Shown: one piece after another, positions 1-5,892 of the stretch
How the letters are laid out: the number at the start of each line of letters is the position of its first letter
Position numbering within the stretch: position 1 is the stretch's first letter
Source of the DNA: Bacteroidales bacterium
Lineage (GTDB): Bacteria; Bacteroidota; Bacteroidia; Bacteroidales; WCHB1-69
Assembly: GCA_023229985.1 (NCBI GenBank)
Contig: JALNYF010000073.1
Span: 1-8,241, forward strand
Direction of reading: 5' to 3'
DNA length: 8,241 nucleotides
The notes under the pieces: generated by a model
Told to the model about the DNA's origin: nothing
Seen by the model: the letters and a program-made list of their open reading frames with translations, nothing else
Database searches by the model: none
Position numbers and translations under genes: made by a program

Positions 1-330
1 CATATAGCTGTAACCGATGCCGGTGCCGGCGTCGGAAGTTGTAATCATGGAAGGCACCAAATCGAACATGTTGTTCACGCTTCCGTTTCCGGCTTTATCG
101 CAAATATTGCTTCGGGTAATGGAGGAAGCGGAAAAACCGTCCTCGCCATCGGGCAAAGTCCATGATATTCCCACGCAATTCAGCATAATGTGTTGGGTAG
201 AATCTTCTGTTATTTCCTGACAAAAGCCGCGGCTCATGATGAATAACAGAAGTAGTGTCCAGCTGCTTCGAAGTAGAAAGCTGCTTTGAAATTTCTTTTT
301 GCTTTGTTTTGTTTTGTTTTGTTTTTTCAT
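1..330 (-). CDS. TonB-dependent outer membrane receptor, probable thiamin(-precursor) uptake (5' end only)
   Basis: Only the first 110 residues lie in the window; the gene runs off the left edge. A lysine-rich N terminus (residues 1-13) and a hydrophobic stretch (about 18-32, with LLLLF) form a signal peptide, probably cleaved near GFCQ (35-38). Residues 64-110 match the start of a TonB receptor plug domain: GFSASSI, then NNMFDLVPSM, then TSDAGTGIGYSYM, where family members continue with RIRG. No carboxypeptidase-like N-terminal extension is seen. The start at 330 is chosen because it begins the signal peptide directly. A TPP riboswitch lies about 58 nt upstream in the same direction, so the substrate is inferred to be thiamin or a precursor. 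Known Bacteroidota loci place a PnuT permease and a thiamin pyrophosphokinase next to such receptors, but those would lie outside this window. The receptor family is confident; the substrate is inferred. Confidence 0.85.
   Translation of the reverse strand, partial: MKKQNKTKQSKKKFQSSFLLRSSWTLLLLFIMSRGFCQEITEDSTQHIMLNCVGISWTLPDGEDGFSASSITRSNICDKAGNGSVNNMFDLVPSMITTSDAGTGIGYSYM
306..325. repeat. Pentanucleotide tandem repeat (GTTTT)x4 inside the start of the receptor gene
   Basis: Four perfect GTTTT units (AAAAC on the coding strand) follow the start codon of the TonB receptor almost directly and encode part of its lysine/glutamine/asparagine-rich N terminus. A unit of five is not a multiple of three, so gain or loss of one unit would shift the reading frame. 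With only four units, slippage may be rare. Confidence 0.8.
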
Positions 331-388
331 ACTCTAACAGATTTTAAATGAATAACTTAAAACTGAAAGAGGGTAAAATAAGAATGAT

Positions 389-466
389 GACAACTCCCTA
401 CGTCGGCATTATCCGAATCAGGTTCATTGGGTCTATTCTCAGCCTTTCGGCACCCCTTTCTATATC
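389..466 (-). promoter_or_regulatory. TPP riboswitch (THI element)
   Basis: Read on the minus strand, the segment holds the hallmark TPP aptamer words in the right order: GGGGTGCC (456-449), CTGAGA (442-437), ACCC just after it, GAACCTGAT (425-417), GGATAATGCC (414-405) and TAGGGA (400-395). In this family, thiamin pyrophosphate binding switches off the downstream gene. Here that gene is the TonB-dependent receptor whose ATG is about 58 nt further on. I could not draw a strong P1 helix by eye, so the outer limits are approximate. No obvious intrinsic terminator lies between aptamer and start codon, so control of translation or an alternative pairing is more likely than simple termination. Confidence 0.93.
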
Positions 467-472
467 GGCGGC

Positions 473-480
473 AAAGGTAC
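473..480 (-). promoter_or_regulatory. Probable -7 promoter element for the riboswitch-receptor transcript
   Basis: The minus strand reads TACCTTTG, an exact fit to the Bacteroidota -7 consensus TAnnTTTG. It sits just upstream of the TPP aptamer, so a transcript starting a few bases later would contain the full riboswitch. No TTG is found about 19 bp further upstream, so the -33 half is missing or weak. Confidence 0.5.
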
Positions 481-861
481 GATTTAAAATAATACGGGCA
501 GTGATGTTTTAGTAAAATTTTAAAAAAGGGTGTTGGAAAAGGAAATGAGCATTCATCGCATATCATTCTACGACGACCCCACGAAACATCTAATTCATTG
601 ACAGGCTGGGTGAATTTTCGATAAGTGAGTAATATTTGTAAAAAAAATGCTCGTAATCACCCGTAGCGAGACAGAAACAGTGTCCCACCATCCCCACTTC
701 CAACTATTGTCTTATTTGAATTGGGTAACATCGTTGAACGATTAAGCTGCTCTGACTTCGTGCTATTGGTATGCTGCGGCGCAAGAATAGAATTGCTGAA
801 TTCAAGTTATCAATGCAACGAATTTGCTAAGGCGGCGGGCTTTGTGAGTACTAACAATTGT

Positions 862-889
862 GTTGGTCTAAATTGGGGGGAGCATTATA
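862..889. repeat. 28-bp direct repeat, left copy
   Basis: This copy begins GTTGG and ends GGGGAGCATTATA. It matches 4949-4976 at 24 of 28 positions with no gap and in the same orientation; the last 13 bases are identical. The pair encloses the methyltransferase and restriction-modification genes. Confidence 0.8.
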
Positions 890-923
890 CAACCCCACGA
901 AACTAGTCATTTTCGTGGGGTTG
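890..923. repeat. Perfect 13-bp inverted repeat
   Basis: CAACCCCACGAAA (890-902) is the exact reverse complement of TTTCGTGGGGTTG (911-923), leaving an 8-nt loop. Neither strand has a T-run after the stem, so it does not look like a standard intrinsic terminator. It directly abuts the left copy of the 28-bp direct repeat. An almost complete extra copy of the arm lies at 576-587. Confidence 0.85.
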
Positions 924-1201
924 CACTGTTCGATGCTTTAATATTTCAAGCATTATCAAAGTCTAGTTATTGCGTGTGAGGTTGGGCAAAAACAAATGTG
1001 CTGCATTAGGTCGGTTTTGAGCGCAGGGTTGCAGCTCTTTTGATTTTGCTGAAGCGTTGGCATTTTATCTTTCATTGATCTGTTCGTTTTCTGCCGGTTG
1101 TGTAGTCTTTTAGGGATGCACACAACGGTGGCGGTATCGTTCGTTGCCGATTGCGGGAGATTTTCTATCAAGTTACACAGAAGTTGAAGCGGGCTACAAC
1201 C

Positions 1202-1255
1202 CTTGAATAACTTACTGAACCGGCAATTTTATATACTGCGTGTTAGTGGCTGGCA
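1202..1255 (-). repeat. Cassette-like 3' tail A, downstream of the methyltransferase gene
   Basis: On the plus strand CTTGAATAAC (1202-1211) is followed by TGTTAGTGGCTG (1241-1252), and the methyltransferase stop codon comes a few bases later. The equivalent words after the restriction-modification gene are CTTGAGTTAAC and TGTTGGCGGCAG, with the same 39-bp offset between word starts. In gene orientation the tail opens with CACTAAC and later has GTTATTC, loosely recalling integron attC ends (RYYYAAC / GTTRRRY) without satisfying the consensus. Its recombination role is inference. Confidence 0.55.
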
Positions 1256-2029
1256 TTATTTTATTCTCTTCCCGATATAAAACATATAGCCATAGTAGGC
1301 TTTGTATTTGTTATATAATTCTGCTTCATATCGCTGGGAAGATGCAAATTCTTCTGCTGTTTTATTGCCCTTATGTTTTTTTAAAAAGGTATCAATATTC
1401 AAAGACTGCTTTCTGTAATAGTCTGTCCATATAGTTTCGGGTAACATATAGGTAGCAATCGGTAAATAACCTGCTTTTTGCATTTGTGCAACTTTATTTG
1501 AGATTGTATCAATTTCTGGATAAATTTTTTGCCAAAATTCTTGAATTTCATCAGGGCGTTCTTCACTAAACCAAGTGTTTTCTGTAATAGCAATATATCC
1601 GCCTATTTTCAGAAATTTTCGCCATTCATTTAATCCACGCTCAAATCCAATGTTATAAATCGAACCTTCCGACCAAATCAAATCTAATTCTTCTTCTTGA
1701 AACGGAAGATTTTCCATATTTCCAACAATGCCTTTTACTCTATCCTGAAGATTCTGATTTATAGAATTTTGATTAAATTTATGAATAAAATCTTGCCACA
1801 CATCAATTCCAATAATTTGGCACGGTGTATTATGCCCTAATGTCATTGTTTGTCCGCCGGTTCCGCAACCAATATCGGCAATTTTAGACTTTTCGGTAAG
1901 ACCAGTTATAAAATTCAGTGCTTTAAGTGTTTCTTCAGTATTTCCCGGGCCTTGTCTTTCAGTATTTGAAAAATATTCATAAATAATATTGATATCAAAA
2001 TCGTGAATGTTTTTTTTCTCGTTACTCAT
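1256..2029 (-). CDS. Class I SAM-dependent methyltransferase, substrate unknown
   Basis: The 257-residue protein is a soluble class I methyltransferase that would transfer a methyl group from S-adenosylmethionine to a small molecule. Motif I is clear at 50-61 (IADIGCGTGGQT). The acidic end of strand 2 is at 73-77 (IGIDV), and NMENLPF (104-110) precedes the LDLIWSEGSIYNIGFERG segment (115-132). There is no NPPY-type motif, so it is not a DNA adenine methylase. From memory, the sequence and length closely resemble a Bacteroides thetaiotaomicron methyltransferase family with a solved structure and no assigned substrate, including IHDFD near the start, RQGPG and the YKxYYGYxFYIG ending. The ATG at 2029 fits this family N terminus. 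The gene is AT-rich compared with tuf or the protease. It lies about 170 bp downstream of the restriction-modification gene, in the same direction. No clear promoter was found in the gap. Confidence 0.88.
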   Translation of the reverse strand: MSNEKKNIHDFDINIIYEYFSNTERQGPGNTEETLKALNFITGLTEKSKIADIGCGTGGQTMTLGHNTPCQIIGIDVWQDFIHKFNQNSINQNLQDRVKGIVGNMENLPFQEEELDLIWSEGSIYNIGFERGLNEWRKFLKIGGYIAITENTWFSEERPDEIQEFWQKIYPEIDTISNKVAQMQKAGYLPIATYMLPETIWTDYYRKQSLNIDTFLKKHKGNKTAEEFASSQRYEAELYNKYKAYYGYMFYIGKRIK

Positions 2030-2134
2030 AATCTGTTCTGTAAAAATTTATTTCATTTTCAATTTTCTGTGTCGTTTGTTTTGCTTCCATTATCAGTTGG
2101 CGCTCGGCGCAGCGGGGCATTTCAGAGCACTAAA

Positions 2135-2190
2135 CTTGAGTTAACCACGTCAGCCCCCATTGCGGCAAACGGCTGTTGGCGGCAGCTGTT
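2135..2190 (-). repeat. Cassette-like 3' tail B, downstream of the restriction-modification gene
   Basis: On the plus strand CTTGAGTTAAC starts at 2135 and TGTTGGCGGCAG at 2174, the same 39-bp offset seen in tail A. The stretch ends just before the stop codon of the type IIG-like gene at 2200. It is visibly GC-richer than the genes on both sides, with small GC-rich repeats such as GCGGCAAACGG and GGCGGCAGC. The rest of the 2030-2199 gap holds no gene. Such tails recall dispersed attC-like repeats seen in environmental Bacteroidota; that identity is unverified. Confidence 0.55.
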
Positions 2191-2199
2191 CTTTTCTCG

Positions 2200-4620
2200 T
2201 CATTCTTTTAAAAACCCATATTCATAAACCTTTGGTTCTATTTTCTCAGCAAGTTGTTTGAGTTTTTCTCTTAACTTGTCAATTAAACTCATATAAGTTT
2301 CGTCTTCGCTTTTGCTGTTCATTCTTCCTTTGTCGTTTCTACCTTGAAAGTATTCTCGTATGTCATACAAACTTGCGTTGATGTTAATGTCTTTGTGTGA
2401 ATGATAATATTTCCAAAGTTCTCTGCCGGCATTAAAGACTTCCTGTGCTTCGATTGAAAATTCTAATGGAGTTGTTCTTTGCTCTTGTATGCCGAATAAA
2501 TCCGCATTTCCGTCTTGCTTGAGTTTGCCTTGAATAAATTTTGACATGAAATTACTTTCAAATTTATCGCTTGCATTTACTTCTTGCTCGGTAAAAGGTA
2601 TCCAATGGTTTATGCCAACACTACATGTGATTCTATTTTGCGAATCAAATAAAGTAAAAGCCAAACAATCATTTTGAAATTCGATATCGGTTTGCCAGCC
2701 ATCGTTTGGAAATAAAAACTGGTCACGGTCATTCAGCCAATTGGCGTCTATGCAATGACGTACTGCAAAATAAATAGAACCATTTAATAAATTATTTTTT
2801 GTAATAGATAAATGAAACCTATGGTCATTTTTATCATTTTCTAAATTTTCAATAAAAACATAATTCTTGTTCTGAAAATCAGGAGTTGAACAATCTAAAA
2901 ATCCAATTTGATCATTGTTATCATCTTGATATTTATTTATCCATTGATTTATCCCTTTGGGTAAATTACCATAGAATTTTTTGATACCAGAATAGTTCCC
3001 GTTTTTATCATATATTTCTGTTTCAATTGTCTCTATTTTTGATTTTATTGAAGTATTCCAAACGGTAAACCCAATTGGAAATTTACCTTTTACATTATCA
3101 AAAGTTTCGGCAGGCACCACAAAACCGCTCACATATTCAGCTAAAAAGAAGTTCTTAAACTTTTTGAAATTTGAACCATTTATAAACTTTAATTTAGAAA
3201 ATTGCCCTATAATACAATCAGGTATTTTCTCATAAATAATCGCCATGAACAATGCGAAAATTTCATTTACTGCATTACCAATTACAGGTTTAAATGTTAC
3301 ATTAATATTGAATTGTAGTGTAATGTCATTTTTATGCCCTTTCCCTAATCCAGTTCCAGCCTCTGCATAGGGTGGATTAATATAAATAATTAGTTTTTTT
3401 CTCTTTTCTGGGTGGTTTATAATATCTTGCAAACTTTGAGGCAATTTGGTAAAATCATCATTTAAAAAGTCGAATTGAAAAACGTGATTCTTTAATAAGT
3501 TAGCACCGTGGTCAATACGTTCGTGCATTACATTAATGTCGGCTTGGTCTAAAGTACTTGTCCAAATATTGTATTTGTTGGTTAAACCAGCCAAAAGGTT
3601 TCCGGTTCCGGCGGCACAATCCCAAATATAATATTCGTCTTGCCAATTTTCGCCCAAATAATCGGTTAAATATTTTTGCGAAAGTTCAACCCATTGTCGT
3701 GGCGTGAAAAACGCACCTTTTCGTTCTCTGATATCTTGCGGCACCAATAAATCTCGGCGCTCTATTATGTATTCTTGAAATTCCTTGATTGGAGGACGTT
3801 TGTATCGTTTCCAAAAATGCTGATAAGTCTCTTTTACTTTAATATTGATGGTTGCATCAAACATTTGCTTGATGTTCTCTTTTGCAATTTTGTAGCCTTG
3901 ATTTTGGAAAATCACAAACAAGTTTTCCCGAATGGTAGTATCATCGGCAATTGGTTGCGTATCTCTGTCGTCCACAAACAAATCAGCCAAATAAAAGTCG
4001 CTGTCTAAAATGTTTGCTTTTTTAAGTTCATCCCAATTTACGTCAATAATAGGTTTCACAATGTCAAGCCAACGCAGGTAAATAGGAATGAAATTATTTT
4101 TGTCAATTTTGATTTTGCTCACTTCTGTAGCTTTTGCAACATTGTTGGAAATAAAAAATTTGAGTTCTTTTTCGTCTTGTATGTAGTCGTAAACGTAAGT
4201 CTTTTGTTTTAGCGTTTTCTCAATACGTTCTGCAATTAGCTTAAACTCTTTTGTTTCGTGGTTACTTGGTGTAACATTCCAATTGAAGTCATTTAGGTAA
4301 AAAATGTCTTGAACGCTTATGTAAGGTATAAAAGCAATTTTTTTAAAGTCAAAAGCACCCAAAAATGCAGGTGGTAATGTTTTGTCAAATGTTCGTGCTT
4401 TTCCGATTGTTAAAATGAGTTGCACAAACATTGTAGGCAAGTCATAATTACCCGTCTTTGCTTCTGCCCATAGTAGCGGAGTTCGTCCGAAAATGTCGGC
4501 TTGTTTAGGGAAAACTGAAAAGTCAATATTGCCTATTATTTCGGTCGTGTCGAATGTTTTGAACCAGTCCTCACCGACCTTGTTTTTTAGTTCTTCTTCT
4601 CGTATGTTTTTATACTTCAT
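2200..4620 (-). CDS. Type IIG-like restriction-modification enzyme (nuclease, N6-adenine methylase and specificity in one chain)
   Basis: The 806-residue protein combines the parts of a single-chain restriction-modification enzyme. Near the N terminus, D42, then E53-A-K55 inside LLWAEAKTG, and Q67 fit a PD-(D/E)xK nuclease site. A linking helical region follows (about 110-300). The methylase core starts with GAFFTP (302-307, motif X-like), then DCAAGTGNLL (334-343, SAM-binding motif I) and INPPYAEA (414-421, catalytic NPPY motif IV of amino-methylases). Residues about 500-740 would hold the target recognition region, and the C terminus has LYDIREYFQG (751-760) followed by a charged helix. The reading frame is intact, with all key motifs present. 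It would methylate adenine in its own recognition sequence and cut unmodified invading DNA. No separate R, M or S gene lies beside it, as expected for type IIG. The gene is markedly AT-rich, suggesting horizontal transfer. The methylase call is firm; the nuclease call rests on motif spacing. Confidence 0.85.
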   Translation of the reverse strand: MKYKNIREEELKNKVGEDWFKTFDTTEIIGNIDFSVFPKQADIFGRTPLLWAEAKTGNYDLPTMFVQLILTIGKARTFDKTLPPAFLGAFDFKKIAFIPYISVQDIFYLNDFNWNVTPSNHETKEFKLIAERIEKTLKQKTYVYDYIQDEKELKFFISNNVAKATEVSKIKIDKNNFIPIYLRWLDIVKPIIDVNWDELKKANILDSDFYLADLFVDDRDTQPIADDTTIRENLFVIFQNQGYKIAKENIKQMFDATINIKVKETYQHFWKRYKRPPIKEFQEYIIERRDLLVPQDIRERKGAFFTPRQWVELSQKYLTDYLGENWQDEYYIWDCAAGTGNLLAGLTNKYNIWTSTLDQADINVMHERIDHGANLLKNHVFQFDFLNDDFTKLPQSLQDIINHPEKRKKLIIYINPPYAEAGTGLGKGHKNDITLQFNINVTFKPVIGNAVNEIFALFMAIIYEKIPDCIIGQFSKLKFINGSNFKKFKNFFLAEYVSGFVVPAETFDNVKGKFPIGFTVWNTSIKSKIETIETEIYDKNGNYSGIKKFYGNLPKGINQWINKYQDDNNDQIGFLDCSTPDFQNKNYVFIENLENDKNDHRFHLSITKNNLLNGSIYFAVRHCIDANWLNDRDQFLFPNDGWQTDIEFQNDCLAFTLFDSQNRITCSVGINHWIPFTEQEVNASDKFESNFMSKFIQGKLKQDGNADLFGIQEQRTTPLEFSIEAQEVFNAGRELWKYYHSHKDININASLYDIREYFQGRNDKGRMNSKSEDETYMSLIDKLREKLKQLAEKIEPKVYEYGFLKE

Positions 4621-4685
4621 TGATCGTCTTTGTTCGTTTGTTCCGGTGTCGTTTTACAATTAGTGCTAACGTCTTATTTACGCAA

Positions 4686-4693
4686 CAAAAATA
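4686..4693 (-). promoter_or_regulatory. Possible -7 promoter element for the type IIG-like gene
   Basis: The minus strand reads TATTTTTG, an exact match to TAnnTTTG, about 65 bp upstream of the start codon. A TTTG lies upstream, but the spacer is only 15 bp against the usual 19 or so, so the -33 half is doubtful. Confidence 0.4.
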
Positions 4694-4839
4694 CAACATT
4701 CGTAGATGCAAATCTTATTATACGTCCCATTTTTTAGACCATTTTTATTCAAAATGAAGGTGATTACTCCTTGCTGGTTTGACATTGCAAAAATAACATT
4801 TTTATTTCATAAATATAGTTCTTTTGTTGCATTTTTTGA

Positions 4840-4879
4840 TTTTTCAGCGCGGAATGGAGCGGAATGGAGCGCCGAAAAA
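4840..4879. repeat. Inverted repeat with a tandem 10-bp duplication in its loop
   Basis: TTTTTCAGCGC (4840-4850) pairs with GCGCCGAAAAA (4869-4879) with one mismatch. The unit GGAATGGAGC occurs twice in tandem at 4851-4870, filling the loop and running into the right arm. The GC-rich block stands out in AT-rich surroundings. No function can be assigned. Confidence 0.7.
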
Positions 4880-4948
4880 TTTACGACGGCTTGTTCTCTT
4901 TCAATTCTTCATTTTTTTAAATTTTGTGGAAAGATAATTAGTTTAGCC

Positions 4949-4976
4949 GTTGGACAAAATTTTGGGGAGCATTATA
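4949..4976. repeat. 28-bp direct repeat, right copy
   Basis: This is the partner of 862-889: 24 of 28 positions are identical, in the same orientation and without gaps, ending in GGGGAGCATTATA. It lies about 40 bp past the 3' end of the trhA-like gene and marks the right limit of the AT-rich accessory block. Confidence 0.8.
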
Positions 4977-5018
4977 ACTAAGAATAGGAACAATTAATTC
5001 ATTCCGAAACATTACTAC

Positions 5019-5672
5019 TTACAGCGGTATACTAAACGCAGAGATGATGTGGCAAAGGAGTCCGAAGAGTACAAAAATATGGAAAACGGCGTGTACAAAT
5101 TCGTGTTTTGCCTTGGCGTAGATAACGGCACCGGCAATATAAAAAACGCCGCCCAGGGCGATCCAAACCAGCACTGAAACACAATTCAGGGCAGTGGTGA
5201 TTTCTATCAGGGTTTTCATGGGAATAAAGATACACAATCCCATGACAACGAACGAGGCGGTTTTGAGGTTGTTGTTGGCTTTGAGTTTACGGAAGTTGAG
5301 GGCAATGCCAACAGCTGCGAATAACCAGATGAAAGAAAACAGGCTGATTCCCCACACGCTGTTCTGCAGGAGAATCAGGCAGACGGGCGAGAAACTTGCG
5401 GCGATGAGGACATAGATGTTTCCATGGTCGAAGTGGCGTAAAATGCCCTTTAACTTTGGGTGATGAGCATAATGGTACAAGGTGGAAGAACCCATACAGA
5501 GCAACATCCCGAATCCGAAGACGGCAAAGGCAACGATGGCGCGAACGTTATCGGCTGCTACAGCTTTCATTTCCAATAAGATAATCGCCACAACGGCCAT
5601 CACAAAACCGAAGGCGTGGGACAAGTAATTGGCTTTTTCTTCTCTTGGGGTATAAAATTTTTCCTGTTTCAT
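5019..5672 (-). CDS. trhA: Hemolysin III / TrhA family membrane protein (PAQR-like)
   Basis: The 217-residue protein is an integral inner-membrane protein with about seven hydrophobic segments (roughly 16-33, 43-59, 85-102, 106-125, 138-156, 164-184 and 193-213). It carries the conserved polar signature of the family: SSTLYHYAHH (62-71, giving the S-x3-H site), RHFDHGN (79-85, with D82 and H83) and HAVFH (194-198, giving H-x3-H). In related PAQR proteins these residues bind a metal ion, usually zinc. The E. coli relative has been linked to membrane energetics and lipid homeostasis, and some homologues were named hemolysins, though a toxin role is doubtful. Length and N terminus (TPREEKANYLSHAFG) fit full-length members. 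It follows the terminator after tRNA-Trp, so it probably has its own promoter. The minus strand has a TAnnTTTG match (5740-5733), without a matching -33 element. Confidence 0.93.
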   Translation of the reverse strand: MKQEKFYTPREEKANYLSHAFGFVMAVVAIILLEMKAVAADNVRAIVAFAVFGFGMLLCMGSSTLYHYAHHPKLKGILRHFDHGNIYVLIAASFSPVCLILLQNSVWGISLFSFIWLFAAVGIALNFRKLKANNNLKTASFVVMGLCIFIPMKTLIEITTALNCVSVLVWIALGGVFYIAGAVIYAKAKHEFVHAVFHIFVLFGLLCHIISAFSIPL

Positions 5673-5732
5673 TATGACATGGTTTACAAACGGATAAAAA
5701 ACGTTTGGGAATTGATTTTATTTTTTATTGAT

Positions 5733-5763
5733 ACAAAAATAGCTGTCACTCATGACAGCTATT
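5733..5763 (-). terminator. Intrinsic terminator after tRNA-Trp
   Basis: On the minus strand AATAGCTGTCA (5763-5753), loop TGAG and TGACAGCTATT (5748-5738) form a perfect 11-bp stem followed by a T-run. It starts 8 bp past the 3' end of tRNA-Trp and should end the tRNA-Thr/tuf/tRNA-Trp transcript. The T-run also spells TATTTTTG, which could double as a -7 element for the next gene. Confidence 0.85.
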
Positions 5764-5771
5764 CATTATTG

Positions 5772-5842
5772 CAGGGGAAGAGAGATTCGAACTCCCATCA
5801 ATGGTTTTGGAGACCACTATTCTGCCCTTAAACTATTCCCCT
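5772..5842 (-). tRNA. tRNA-Trp (anticodon CCA)
   Basis: The 71-nt sequence folds into a full cloverleaf. The acceptor arms are AGGGGAA / TTCCCCT. The anticodon stem is GTGGT / ACCAT, with loop CTCCAAA placing CCA at 5810-5808. The T arm is GGGAG / CTCTC with loop TTCGAAT, and the discriminator base is G, usual for bacterial tRNA-Trp. The 3' CCA is not encoded; the next bases are CAA. It lies 50 bp downstream of tuf, the usual Bacteroidota neighbourhood. Confidence 0.97.
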
Positions 5843-5874
5843 AAAAAAGCGGGCAAGATAATCTTGTCCGCTTT
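5843..5874 (-). terminator. Intrinsic terminator-like hairpin between tuf and tRNA-Trp
   Basis: On the minus strand AAAGCGG-A-CAAGA, loop TTA, then TCTTG-C-CCGCTTT form a 12-bp stem with one A/C mismatch, followed by further T residues. The T-run ends exactly at the first base of tRNA-Trp. It should end much of the tuf transcript, so tRNA-Trp would depend on read-through or processing. Confidence 0.8.
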
Positions 5875-5892
5875 AAGATATATCCAAGATGA

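Larger units (their letters stand above)
481..1201. other. Long stretch without a convincing gene; cassette or repeat debris
   Basis: Short open frames occur on both strands, but none shows a recognisable domain, plausible start context or protein-like composition, and several overlap repeats. The stretch holds three copies of the word TTTCGTGGGGT: one in 576-587 (inverse strand) and two in the perfect inverted repeat 890-923. It also holds one copy of a 28-bp repeat (862-889) found again at 4949-4976. A looser inverted repeat pairs GTTGTGT (1097-1103) with ACACAAC (1120-1126). Composition is more even than in the AT-rich genes that follow. I read it as remains of earlier insertions between the thiamin locus and the accessory genes. 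Confidence 0.6.
4621..5018. other. Intergenic stretch between the membrane protein gene and the restriction-modification gene
   Basis: I see no gene here. An open frame on the plus strand (4706-4981) has no recognisable domain, runs through repeats, and ends in the same translated letters as a frame near 900 only because both end in the 28-bp DNA repeat. The stretch contains a probable promoter for the restriction-modification gene, a hairpin with an internal tandem repeat, and the right copy of the 28-bp direct repeat. The part left of about 4976 is AT-rich like the accessory genes. Confidence 0.6.

Noticed and set aside
357..566. Minus-strand open frame of 69 codons
   Set aside because: It overlaps the TPP aptamer and has no domain or plausible start context; the DNA is explained by the riboswitch.
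590..691. Minus-strand 33-codon frame rich in aromatic residues
   Set aside because: It is too short, has no recognised relative and no clear ribosome binding site. It could be a decayed gene end but cannot be supported.
721..906. Plus-strand frame ending in a GEHY-containing peptide, echoed by a frame ending at 4981
   Set aside because: The shared peptide end comes only from the 28-bp DNA repeat; the upstream parts are unrelated and unlike proteins.
1094..1128. GTTGTGT / ACACAAC inverted repeat as an integron attC site
   Set aside because: The arms are close to but do not fit GTTRRRY / RYYYAAC, and the span is shorter than usual attC sites.
956..1171. Minus-strand 71-codon frame
   Set aside because: It has no recognisable domain and no promoter. 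It covers repeat-like DNA with an inverted repeat (1097-1126) and is more likely non-coding.
1256..4620. Methyltransferase as the modification partner of the restriction enzyme
   Set aside because: It lacks the DNA methylase catalytic motif and resembles small-molecule methyltransferases, while the large protein has its own adenine methylase core.
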